Shown here one piece after another: positions 17,266 through 26,493 of a DNA stretch of 64,000 nt (the first letter of the stretch is position 1; every line of letters starts with the position of its first letter). Position numbers and translations under genes: made by a program. The notes below the pieces were generated by a model that saw only the letters and a program-made list of their open reading frames with translations, did no database searches and was not told the DNA's origin. Location of the stretch: NCBI GenBank assembly GCA_017428625.1, contig JAFRQM010000037.1, positions 1 through 64,000 of the forward strand. The letters run 5' to 3'. This DNA is from Clostridia bacterium. GTDB taxonomy: Bacteria > Bacillota > Clostridia > Oscillospirales > Acutalibacteraceae.

Positions 17266-18366
17266 TTAAATATATGCTTTAAGACATGTAATCAATTTAA
17301 AAAGAGCCTGTTTTTCTAAATTATACAAACAATCTAAATGATTTAATATAACATCTTCATTGTGAGGATTTGGTGAAAAATAGTTTTTCAGATACAGATT
17401 AATTACAATAGTAAATCCTTCTATCAAATCTGTATAGTTCTTAATAAGAACATCATAGCAGCTGCTTGTTAAATAATCGTTATCATATAAATACTTTATT
17501 CTTTGAAGCATTACCTTTCTGTAATCCGCAAATGCTTGTAAATATTTGATTGATTTAAGGTAGGTGTCTTCTTCCATTTTAAACTCATCCCTTAAAACGT
17601 TGCTAATCACTTGATATGTAGCTAATCCAAAGACTTTAAAAATGCTATGAATATCATTTGATAAACGAATCCTATCATAAAGTCGCATTTTGGAATTATA
17701 GAACGAAATGATACCTTTATACATTTTTTTGATATTAAAAATATATGTCTTACTTTCGTTGATAGATAATGCAGTTATAGTATGAAAAGAGTGTGCTTTT
17801 TTTGAAGAAAAATATGATTCAATAAAACTGTCAAAACTAATGACTGAACGATTAAATCCGCCCATTTTTAATATATTACTACCAATTACATATATAACTC
17901 TTTTGTTTAAGTCATAACCAAATATAAATTCCGTATGATAAACATGTTTGCTCTTATAGTACCCATATCCTGGAAGATAAAAATGGTCAAGTAGGATTTT
18001 TACATATCTTCCCTTGTTAATAGAATCAAATATATAATTAAGAATTGTGGACGAATTATAAAACAATACAGTTGTTATTTTCTCTTTAATAAACGGGTTT
18101 TTCGGTTGATGTATTTGAACACTTTTATAAAAATTGGATTTATGCATGCTTGTTTTTCGTGAACTTAAAGAATAAAACTGAGTATAATTCGTCATATACC
18201 AAGCTTGAGCAGAATCAATAGTCTTTGGGTTACTTAATAAAGCCTCAGTTTCAATATATAACATAAGGTCATTTTTTATCGGAGAATCATTACCAAGAGG
18301 TAAAACCTTAGAATGCATATAAGTTTTATTATTCATAAAAAAATTTAACCTTTTTGTTTTGAACAT
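17266..18366 (-). CDS. possible BtrH-like acyl-transfer protein
   Basis: A 366-residue protein. Residues ~120-185 resemble the N-terminal domain of butirosin BtrH-like proteins: a VKILLDHFYLPGYGYYKSKH segment, then H-T-E-F-I-F-G-Y-D and a beta strand. BtrH moves an acyl group from an acyl carrier protein to an amine, which would fit the carrier protein in this cluster. The C-terminal half is helical. The usual N-terminal cysteine region is not obvious, so activity is uncertain and this assignment is tentative. It starts immediately after the ABC transporter stop codon; an alternative ATG at 18336 has an AAGG upstream. Confidence 0.45.
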   Translation of the reverse strand: MFKTKRLNFFMNNKTYMHSKVLPLGNDSPIKNDLMLYIETEALLSNPKTIDSAQAWYMTNYTQFYSLSSRKTSMHKSNFYKSVQIHQPKNPFIKEKITTVLFYNSSTILNYIFDSINKGRYVKILLDHFYLPGYGYYKSKHVYHTEFIFGYDLNKRVIYVIGSNILKMGGFNRSVISFDSFIESYFSSKKAHSFHTITALSINESKTYIFNIKKMYKGIISFYNSKMRLYDRIRLSNDIHSIFKVFGLATYQVISNVLRDEFKMEEDTYLKSIKYLQAFADYRKVMLQRIKYLYDNDYLTSSCYDVLIKNYTDLIEGFTIVINLYLKNYFSPNPHNEDVILNHLDCLYNLEKQALFKLITCLKAYI

Positions 18367-20229
18367 TTACATATTGTAATATTGAGCTTGGGCATTCCAT
18401 AGGGAATAATATAGATTATCCTTATCTTTCAGTAGTGATTCGTGGTTGCCTATTTGAACTATATTTCCTTTATCTAACACTATAATTTTGTCACAAAATC
18501 TGCAAGAGGATAATCTATGTGATATATATATTGCCGTTTTATTTTTAATTATTCTGTTAAAGTCTGCATATATTTCTGACTCTGATAACGGATCAAGGGA
18601 AGAGGTTGGTTCATCTAAGATAACAATCGAACTGTTTTTATAAAGTGCTCTTGCTATTGCAATTTTTTGGGCTTCCCCTCCAGAGAGAATAATGCCATTT
18701 TCATCAAAATCTTTTGAAATATTTGTTTCTAAACCGTTTGGAAGGCCATATATAAAATTATTTAGTCCGACCAAGTTGCAACACTTTATTACTCTATTCT
18801 TATCATACTGGTCACTGGCGGATATGTTTTGGCCAATAGTTAGAGGAAACAATCTATAATCTTGAAAAACAACGGAAAATGCATTTAAGTAATCAGAATA
18901 ATTATAATTTTTAATATTATCATCATTCAAAGTAATAATCCCTTCGGTTGGATCGTAAAGCCGACACAAAAGCTTTATTAATGTTGTTTTCCCGGAGCCA
19001 TTCTTTCCTACAATAGCAACGCGTTCTCCTTTTTTTATCTCAAATGAAATATTTTGTAGTGCAAATTCCTTATGATGTGGATATTTAAAGCTGACATTTA
19101 TAAACTTAAGAGTTGAAAAATGGTCGCTCGGAAGAGCATGAAATGTTCCATTTTTATCCGTTTTTGTTTCTAAATCTAAGTATTCATATAAATTCTTAAG
19201 ATATAAATTGTTTTCTTGCAGTCTTACAATTGAATCTGACAAATTAACAACATTGCGTAAAAACTGGCTGATTAAAGATATATATTTTAACATTACACCT
19301 AAGCTAAAAGTACCAGCAATTGTTTTTAAAGAAACTATGATATAAACACAAGAATTAAGAATCAAATTGATAACTGTAATTTTATTGTCAACACTAAATT
19401 GCAGTGATATAAATTGTCTGTTAATTAAGGAATAATTATTCAACATTCCTTTTATTATTTCTATAATGATTTTTTCTTGAGAATAAATACGAACATCTTT
19501 TCCTGTTTTGTTGTCAGAAAGATACTCATCAATTAAAAAATGTGCTTTCTTTTGAGTTGTAGATAATTCTTTTGATTTCGTTGATTTTAAGTGAATTCCT
19601 TTTTGTGCATTATATCCTAAGAACACAGCTAACAGAATAGTTAAAACAAAAAGGATAAAAGAACAAGCGCTTGAGTTGGCAAAAGCGAGCAAGCCGCGAC
19701 AAGATGGAACTGAACGAATCTTAAAAATACTTACTATCATGGCGAAAGAGATTATCAAATTCAGGAGACTTTTAATTAAATATGTTGTTCTAATAACTAA
19801 CACATTAAGACCGCCAAATTCACGATTATCGGTAATTTGTTGACGTAATTCTCTCACTTTGTTATCTTCAATTTGTTCATAATCCAAGGTAAAGCTTTTT
19901 TGATTAAGAAAACTGTCTTCCCAATCTCCTGATATTAATTGATTTACTCTTACATATTTCCAACCAAATTTGCTGATTAAAGTAAAAAAAATACTAATAA
20001 TAACCATTACAACAAGGTAAAGTAATAAATACTTGAGTCTGCATTTGCCAATTACCTCATCAATTATTTTTGCGGAAAAAAATATGTTTGTATATATAGG
20101 AATTGAAGAAAAAACAACAAATAAAACCATGTTTGGTATATATTTGGGCATTAATAAATTAACGAGCTTAATACCTCTAATTATAGAATCAATTTTTAAT
20201 CTTTTTTTAATCATTTGATAATTCACCAT
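18367..20229 (-). CDS. ABC transporter, membrane plus ATPase (half of exporter pair)
   Basis: A 620-residue ABC half-transporter. About six transmembrane helices cover residues 25-330 and the C-terminal ATPase has Walker A GKNGSGKT, signature LSGGEAQKI and Walker B VILDEPTSSLD. The family is the MsbA/LmrA-like type I exporters. Its start follows the stop codon of the second half-transporter gene, so the two probably act as a heterodimer. Located with the biosynthetic genes, it most likely exports the product and contributes to self-protection. Confidence 0.9.
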   Translation of the reverse strand: MVNYQMIKKRLKIDSIIRGIKLVNLLMPKYIPNMVLFVVFSSIPIYTNIFFSAKIIDEVIGKCRLKYLLLYLVVMVIISIFFTLISKFGWKYVRVNQLISGDWEDSFLNQKSFTLDYEQIEDNKVRELRQQITDNREFGGLNVLVIRTTYLIKSLLNLIISFAMIVSIFKIRSVPSCRGLLAFANSSACSFILFVLTILLAVFLGYNAQKGIHLKSTKSKELSTTQKKAHFLIDEYLSDNKTGKDVRIYSQEKIIIEIIKGMLNNYSLINRQFISLQFSVDNKITVINLILNSCVYIIVSLKTIAGTFSLGVMLKYISLISQFLRNVVNLSDSIVRLQENNLYLKNLYEYLDLETKTDKNGTFHALPSDHFSTLKFINVSFKYPHHKEFALQNISFEIKKGERVAIVGKNGSGKTTLIKLLCRLYDPTEGIITLNDDNIKNYNYSDYLNAFSVVFQDYRLFPLTIGQNISASDQYDKNRVIKCCNLVGLNNFIYGLPNGLETNISKDFDENGIILSGGEAQKIAIARALYKNSSIVILDEPTSSLDPLSESEIYADFNRIIKNKTAIYISHRLSSCRFCDKIIVLDKGNIVQIGNHESLLKDKDNLYYSLWNAQAQYYNM

Positions 20230-22020
20230 TTATTCATAATATTGGGCTTGAAGTTTAAAAAGTTGTGCATATTTTCCATTTTTAGCAATCAATTCATCAT
20301 GGGTTCCAGTTTCAATAATTTCTCCCTGATCTAAAAAAACGATTCTATCACAAAAACCTGTACTTGAAAGTCTGTGCGTAATAAATATTACCGTTTTATT
20401 TTTTGCTAAATTGTTATACTTTAAATACAACTCGTTTTCGGATATTGGATCCAAACTGGCAGTCGGTTCATCTAAAATCAAAAACGGAGAATTTTTATAT
20501 AACGCTCTGGAAAGAAGAAGCTTTTGCTGTTCTCCCCCTGACAAATCGGTTGAACTCTCATCAATATTTTTAATAAGTGTCGTTTTATAACCATTTTTTA
20601 AAGATTTTATTTTTTCAGAAAGTCCCGACTCATCAATAACCTCATTCACTTTAGCACAGTCTGTTTCTTCGAACGTCAAGTTAGAAATATTAGAAGCAAT
20701 AGATGTTGGCAAGAATCTACTATCCTGAAAGACAGCAGAGAATAATTTATAGTAATCTTGTTTTTTGTATTGGTTAATATTTATACCATTTAGCTTTATT
20801 TCCCCACATGAGCATGTGTATAAATTGCATAATAACTTCACTAGGGTTGTTTTTCCAGCACCATTTAAACCAACAATTGCTATTTTTTCTCCAGCTTTTA
20901 TGGTTAGATTGATATTAGATAATGCTTTTTTATCTGAACCAGTGTATTTATAACTCAAATTGCATATTTCTATATCTTGAGGCTTATTAAAGTATTCTAA
21001 GGTCTTATACTCTCTTGTTTCATTAATAGTTTCAAGATCAAAAAATTCTCTTAAATCAGAAACACAATAATGAGAATGCTTTAAAAGATCGAGCGATTGA
21101 ACAAGTTTACCTATCCAAATATCAAAACTAAGAATTGAAGTTAAATAAAAATTAAATTCTGAGGCAGTTAGTCCTTTTTTAAACAAAATATAAAATAAAA
21201 ATCCATATGTACCTGCGGTGATAAAAACAGAAATCAATTGACTAGCTATATCAGTAATAAAATAAATAGAGTAAATTTTGTTGTATTCTTCTTTTTTTCT
21301 ATTTATAAAGTATTCGCTTGTTTTTTTTAAAAGTTTACTTAAAGAGAAAAAGCGAATATCCTTTGCTGCAACATAATCACCAGCAGTTTTTGATATTTCA
21401 ATTATATGCCGATCTATTAAGGCTCTTCTATCTTTTCCTCTGTTGATATAGATTTGCTCAATGTAAGATACCATAAGTAACAAAATTTGTGCACATATGA
21501 TTAGTAAAAAAACAAATGGATTTAAAAAAGAGATAACTCCACATGAGAAAACAAATCCAAATAATTGTATTACCACGTTGAGAGAATTTCCCACATAATC
21601 ATATACGCCGTTTATGTTAAGAGCATTTTTCGCTTTAATATATTTTGTCCTTCCAACAGGTCCCTCAATCAATTCATAATCCAAAGACATCATCTTTTTT
21701 GCGAATAACAAATCAAAAGTTTTAGCCGTATTACTAATTCTTGTTTTTGATTCTTTGTTTAACACCTTATCAAGCAATGCTAACAAAAGTGATATTGCTA
21801 ATATAAGCAAAACAAACACAACAACAATTTGTGGTGAATAATTCTTTTCAACTATATAAAGCAGAAATGTCGGGATGAAAATTGAGAAAACAGGAACAAT
21901 TGTCCCAATTATTACACTAAAAAAATACAAAAAGAAAGTTTTGGGCTGTAATTGTTCTGTAGTTTTTATTACAAATTTAAAATTTGAGATGAATGAAAAT
22001 GATTTTACCCTTTTTTTCAC
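20230..22020 (-). CDS. ABC transporter, membrane plus ATPase (partner half)
   Basis: A 596-residue ABC half-transporter with an apparent GTG start (AAAGGATT upstream). The transmembrane domain covers ~30-310. The ATPase has Walker A GLNGAGKT, signature LSGGEQQKL and Walker B LILDEPTASLD. It directly adjoins the gene for its partner with no intergenic space. Both ATP sites appear intact, so this is not an obviously degenerate-site heterodimer. Export of the cluster product is the likely role. Confidence 0.9.
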   Translation of the reverse strand: MKKRVKSFSFISNFKFVIKTTEQLQPKTFFLYFFSVIIGTIVPVFSIFIPTFLLYIVEKNYSPQIVVVFVLLILAISLLLALLDKVLNKESKTRISNTAKTFDLLFAKKMMSLDYELIEGPVGRTKYIKAKNALNINGVYDYVGNSLNVVIQLFGFVFSCGVISFLNPFVFLLIICAQILLLMVSYIEQIYINRGKDRRALIDRHIIEISKTAGDYVAAKDIRFFSLSKLLKKTSEYFINRKKEEYNKIYSIYFITDIASQLISVFITAGTYGFLFYILFKKGLTASEFNFYLTSILSFDIWIGKLVQSLDLLKHSHYCVSDLREFFDLETINETREYKTLEYFNKPQDIEICNLSYKYTGSDKKALSNINLTIKAGEKIAIVGLNGAGKTTLVKLLCNLYTCSCGEIKLNGININQYKKQDYYKLFSAVFQDSRFLPTSIASNISNLTFEETDCAKVNEVIDESGLSEKIKSLKNGYKTTLIKNIDESSTDLSGGEQQKLLLSRALYKNSPFLILDEPTASLDPISENELYLKYNNLAKNKTVIFITHRLSSTGFCDRIVFLDQGEIIETGTHDELIAKNGKYAQLFKLQAQYYE

Positions 22021-22121
22021 ATTAAAATCCTTTCATTATGTCAATGGCTTTTTTGAGTTTGCGGAATATAAATTATTATAAATTTAATTATTAATGACAA
22101 AAACAAATTATTATCATTGTT

Positions 22122-23873
22122 TTAATTATTGAAAAGCTCTGTGTATTCAACCAAAAGCTTGCCTGCGGTTTCTTTGCCCAAGGAAAATATTTCTTGATAA
22201 TGTGTAAAATGTTGGCCAAAAACTAGTTTTGAGAAAAAACCATTCCCAGCATAGACCATACAATAATCATCAGGATGAATAATGTAACCAATTGCATCAT
22301 TAGCTAAGCCGAAAACAACAGTTTTTTCCCCGAAAATATCAATTATTGAATTTACATTATTGTTGCTATTATTGAACATTTTATAGTCGTAATGTCCATC
22401 GAATAAGCTATTAGTCATTTCACCTGGAACAAAAACAATATTAAATTCATTTCCAAGTTGTATGTAACCTATTTCACTTCCAACATATAGATCTTTAGTG
22501 GGAGTAGAGAATAAATTAAATTGGGCTAAATTGAGTTTTCCAATTATTTGTTCAATAGGATTGGAACACTTCAATTTAACTTTCTTGTTGCAGGTTTTAA
22601 ATACCGCCTTAATCTCTTTTTCCTCTAATGGATGATCAGCTTTTTTATGGTTTATAACATTTTTGTACGCTAAACTTTTATCAGAAGGACAGGTTGTTTT
22701 ATTGGAAAGTATTTCCTTGTATGTCATATTTGCTGATAATGCTATCCCGGCAAATTCGTTTCCTATAATCTTTGTTTGTTCTTTTAATCCAATTTTACTA
22801 TCCTTAACAGCTTTCCTTTTAGGATATATTCCACCAATAGCGCCGTTAAAAAAAATCATATTGCAATTATTATTGTTAAATGTTTCCTCCATATAGTAAA
22901 TAAAATCGCCAGATAAGCCGTTACCTTTTCCTTCACCTCTTATTTTTAACCCATTAGAATAAGGATGAGCTGATATACTAATTATTATAGTTTCTCGAAC
23001 GGATTCGTCTATAGGTTTAAACCGGATTCTTGTTATCCTTGGAGAAAAGTCATATGGATATCGTTTAGAAAAAATATATTCATATAAACCAGTTTCTGAG
23101 ATATCTAATTTAGAAAACTCATTTTGCCAGCGCTCTTTTTTTACACAATCTTTTTCATTATCATAGGTGTCAATGCTATTTTTTATTATTTCGTTTATTT
23201 CATTTGAAGATTTATTGCCAATTTCTAGTAAAAATAGTCTTCCCAATTTCATATTTTTAACTGCTGCAATTATAGAATCCTCAACCTTTTTAAGAACCAT
23301 ATTAATAAAGCAAGTGTCAATTGTAGGCTTGGGGATTTTATCATGACGTGCACTCATATAATTCAAGAAAAAATCTTTTACACCTGTGCTCCAAATTCCT
23401 AAAGAATCTATTGAACTATGACAATGCGTAGAAAAAACATTAATTGTAATAATTGAGTTCAGTTTACAAAAATCAGCTAAATGTTCTCTTATAACACTCA
23501 CATAAGGACTTGATAATCCAATACAATCAATAACAGATAACACAATTACTTTGCTATGCTCAGTAGATAAAGCAATCGTTCTTACTTTTATATCATCTAT
23601 AACATGTGTTATTTTTCTGGGAGGAACTGATATATTTCCTCCTACAAAATATCTCTTCGAATCTATGTCTAAAGGTTTAATTGAGCATTCATTATACCCT
23701 AATTTCCAATAGTTGTCGGTTTCGGATATATAATTAATGCCCTTTCCTGATGTTAGTTGTTCAATATCAGCTAAATGTTTAATATGAGGTGGCATAGGTA
23801 TTCTATTATTAAACACATTTATCAGTTTGTTGATTGCATTTTCCGTTTTTATTATTATTTCTTTATTTAACAT
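22122..23873 (-). CDS. neutral ceramidase-like amide hydrolase
   Basis: A 583-residue protein whose N-terminal half resembles neutral/alkaline ceramidases (PF04734): VGGNISVPPR near the start, a VLSVIDCIGLSS strand and the zinc-ligand region FSTHCHSS around residue 150. Later parts include SAHPYSNGLK and FFNGAIGGIYP, typical of the family. These enzymes hydrolyse N-acyl amides. No signal peptide is seen, so it acts in the cytoplasm, unlike secreted ceramidases. I chose the ATG at 23873 (GGATGG upstream); a GTG at 23885 would overlap the acyltransferase stop codon. It could remove or transfer an acyl group on the product. Confidence 0.7.
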   Translation of the reverse strand: MLNKEIIIKTENAINKLINVFNNRIPMPPHIKHLADIEQLTSGKGINYISETDNYWKLGYNECSIKPLDIDSKRYFVGGNISVPPRKITHVIDDIKVRTIALSTEHSKVIVLSVIDCIGLSSPYVSVIREHLADFCKLNSIITINVFSTHCHSSIDSLGIWSTGVKDFFLNYMSARHDKIPKPTIDTCFINMVLKKVEDSIIAAVKNMKLGRLFLLEIGNKSSNEINEIIKNSIDTYDNEKDCVKKERWQNEFSKLDISETGLYEYIFSKRYPYDFSPRITRIRFKPIDESVRETIIISISAHPYSNGLKIRGEGKGNGLSGDFIYYMEETFNNNNCNMIFFNGAIGGIYPKRKAVKDSKIGLKEQTKIIGNEFAGIALSANMTYKEILSNKTTCPSDKSLAYKNVINHKKADHPLEEKEIKAVFKTCNKKVKLKCSNPIEQIIGKLNLAQFNLFSTPTKDLYVGSEIGYIQLGNEFNIVFVPGEMTNSLFDGHYDYKMFNNSNNNVNSIIDIFGEKTVVFGLANDAIGYIIHPDDYCMVYAGNGFFSKLVFGQHFTHYQEIFSLGKETAGKLLVEYTELFNN

Positions 23874-23884
23874 AAAACCATCCA

Positions 23885-25135
23885 CTATAATTTAACAATT
23901 ATTCTTTTTTTATCTAGCAAAAATGCTATAAATATCATAATAAAGAGCATAATAAATGTAAAAGAAATAGCAAACAAATCAGAAGCATTATTTATATACT
24001 GATATCCAATTATTTCTTTAGTGCCGTATACCAGTATATATTGTAATATGTACATAAGTAACGCATTTTTGCCAAGGAGTTCCAATATATCGAACTTAAG
24101 ATTTATGTAATCGTATAGTTTAAATAATAAAAAGACAGATCCGCTAATAAATACATTTAGTAAGATATAACTTGGACTCACACTTCGCATTGTCGGTAAA
24201 ATATAATGCAAAGCTATAACTGCAGCTAGCCCGAATCCTGGAATTGCTAAAAGATATTTTGTCAATCTATTGGGGTCTGCAAAAAACAATTCAGCCAATA
24301 CAGTTCCAAACAACAATATACAACTCTGACCAATTATGCCTATAAAACCGCCTTGTTGAGCGTAAACCGAAATAATGTCAGAGTTATTTCCAGATTCATG
24401 AAATAATGAGTATCCAATTAAAAGAACTGTTGCAACAATAAACCTTTGAGAATTTTTTAGTTTTATAAACATTAAAGTAACTAAACCTGCAGCGCCAATA
24501 GCTTGAAGAGCCTCCCAGTATCCCCATATTTGAAATTCACTATATTTTTTATGAAATACGATTTGAATAAAAAAATCTCTTGCTGTTGCAACAAGACAAA
24601 GGAAGGCAATATAAGCAACCATTCCAAAAATGATTTTTGATGTTATACTGATTATTTTATTCAGATTTTCATTATTTCGTTTTTTAAATAATTTCAGAAC
24701 AACCCAAATAAAAACTATCAACAATAGAATAAATAAACCAAAAAAGAAAAAAGGATCTATTGTATGTTCAAAACGACCTTTTGAAAAATAAAAGAGAATA
24801 GATTCTATAGCTCTAATTATTCCACCTATTCCAATCAAGGAAATATATCTTTTTAAAAAGTGTTTTATAGTTTCTTTTTTACCAAATTCTTTAATTCGAT
24901 TGTCATATGATAGCTTGTAAGTTAAAGCAACTGCAAAAAGGAACATTGGTGCAAAAACATCCGCGAATTGCAAACCATTAATAATTGTTAATCCTAAACC
25001 TGCTTTATGATTCCCTAACCGTGACAATAATTCCAAACTGTAAAAATCCCTCCATATTTGGATTATTATCATTACTAATACAGCAAACCCTCTAAATCTA
25101 TCAACTGCACAAATTCTTAATGAATCATTTTTCAT
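23885..25135 (-). CDS. membrane acyltransferase (HGSNAT/DUF5009-like)
   Basis: A 416-residue protein with about ten hydrophobic helices. It starts with the pattern AVDRFRGFAVLVMIIIQIW, like the DUF1624/DUF5009 and heparan-alpha-glucosaminide N-acetyltransferase families (R-G-l-a-i-l-l-M). These enzymes transfer acetyl groups across the membrane. It meets the ceramidase-like gene end to end, suggesting an add-and-remove or transfer partnership on an amine of the product. AAGGAT precedes the ATG. Specific substrate unknown. Confidence 0.65.
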   Translation of the reverse strand: MKNDSLRICAVDRFRGFAVLVMIIIQIWRDFYSLELLSRLGNHKAGLGLTIINGLQFADVFAPMFLFAVALTYKLSYDNRIKEFGKKETIKHFLKRYISLIGIGGIIRAIESILFYFSKGRFEHTIDPFFFFGLFILLLIVFIWVVLKLFKKRNNENLNKIISITSKIIFGMVAYIAFLCLVATARDFFIQIVFHKKYSEFQIWGYWEALQAIGAAGLVTLMFIKLKNSQRFIVATVLLIGYSLFHESGNNSDIISVYAQQGGFIGIIGQSCILLFGTVLAELFFADPNRLTKYLLAIPGFGLAAVIALHYILPTMRSVSPSYILLNVFISGSVFLLFKLYDYINLKFDILELLGKNALLMYILQYILVYGTKEIIGYQYINNASDLFAISFTFIMLFIMIFIAFLLDKKRIIVKL

Positions 25136-25174
25136 ATGTAATAAATCCTTACAGTTCTAAAATCTTTTGTAAAA

Positions 25175-26323
25175 TCATCTTCTCTTAAGATGTTCTTTTA
25201 ATAATTTTGTCTTATCAATGTTTTCCCATTTGACATTTAAATCCTCTCTTCCCATGTGCCCCAGTGTGGCTGTCTTCCGATAAATTGGTTTGCGTAGATC
25301 AAATCTTTCAATAATACTACAAGGTTTTAAATCAAATGTCTTTTTTACAGCATCAACTAATTCATCATCATTTGCTTTTCCCGTGCCAAAGGTTTCAACA
25401 CAAATAGAAACAGGATAATCAACTCCAATAGCGTATGCAATCTGAATTTCGCATCTGTCGGCAAGACCCGCAGCAACAATGTTTTTGGCAACATATCTTG
25501 CAGCGTAAGCGGCGCTTCTGTCAACCTTTGTCGGGTCTTTTCCGCTGAACGCACCGCCGCCGTGGCGTGAGTATCCGCCGTAAGTGTCAACAATGATTTT
25601 TCTGCCTGTAAGGCCGCTGTCGCCGTTGGGACCGCCCGTAACAAACCTGCCGGTGGGGTTTATGTGAAATACGGTTCTGTCATCAAGAAGGTTGGCGGGA
25701 ATGGTTGTTTTGATAACTTTTTCAATAATGTCGCTGCGTATCTGTTCAAGTTCAACATCGGCGCTGTGCTGTGACGAAATAACAACCGTGTCAACGCGCA
25801 CGGGCTTGTTGCTTTCGTCATATTCAACGGTAACCTGGCTCTTTCCGTCAGGTCGCAGATAGGGGAGAACGCCGTCAACACGCACCTGTGTAAGTTTTGC
25901 GCAAAGCTTGTGAGCAAGTGAAATCGGCAAAGGCATAAGTTCGGGAGTTTCATTGCAGGCGTAGCCGAACATCATGCCCTGATCTCCGGCACCCAGTCTG
26001 TCAACACCCATAGCGATATCGCCCGACTGTTTGTCAAGGGCGGTGATAATTGCGCAGGTGTTGCCGTCAAAACCTTTTTCGGAACTGTCATAGCCGATGT
26101 CACAAATAACCTTGCGGGCAATGGCGGGAATGTCAATGTTTGCCTTTGTTGATATTTCGCCCGTTACAAGCACCATGCCGGTAGTGCAGCAGGTTTCGCA
26201 GGCGACTCTGCCCATAGGATCCTGTTCAAGAATTGCGTCGAGCACCGCGTCTGAAATCTGGTCGCAGATTTTATCGGGATGGCCGCAGGTCACTGATTCA
26301 GATGTGAACAAGTATTTTTTCAA
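25175..26323 (-). CDS. metK: S-adenosylmethionine synthase
   Basis: A 382-residue complete enzyme making SAM from methionine and ATP. It has SVTCGHPDK near the N-terminus, [13 protein letters not shown] in the middle and the catalytic loop [18 protein letters not shown]. It lies between the MetRS paralogue and the acyltransferase genes. A biosynthetic cluster with two radical SAM enzymes would draw on SAM heavily, so a dedicated copy makes sense. The base composition is odd: the N-terminal two thirds (about 25450-26330) are GC-rich, whereas the 3' end matches the AT-rich cluster. The gene thus looks like a mosaic. Confidence 0.95.
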   Translation of the reverse strand: MKKYLFTSESVTCGHPDKICDQISDAVLDAILEQDPMGRVACETCCTTGMVLVTGEISTKANIDIPAIARKVICDIGYDSSEKGFDGNTCAIITALDKQSGDIAMGVDRLGAGDQGMMFGYACNETPELMPLPISLAHKLCAKLTQVRVDGVLPYLRPDGKSQVTVEYDESNKPVRVDTVVISSQHSADVELEQIRSDIIEKVIKTTIPANLLDDRTVFHINPTGRFVTGGPNGDSGLTGRKIIVDTYGGYSRHGGGAFSGKDPTKVDRSAAYAARYVAKNIVAAGLADRCEIQIAYAIGVDYPVSICVETFGTGKANDDELVDAVKKTFDLKPCSIIERFDLRKPIYRKTATLGHMGREDLNVKWENIDKTKLLKEHLKRR

Positions 26324-26493
26324 GTTGATTCGGTCCTTTCTAATTATTACCTTTGGTTAAGACTAAAAAATTGATGATTTAGAATACTTAAATATCAAAT
26401 TTGTTTTAATAAGATATATAATCAAATCACAAAATTAATAATAAATCACTTTAATAAATTAAAAAATGGTTTGCAAATAGCTACATAATTCAT

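Noticed and set aside
26324..26493. Possible SAM riboswitch upstream of metK
   Set aside because: The 170-bp leader is almost all A/T and lacks the conserved S-box helices and a terminator stem.
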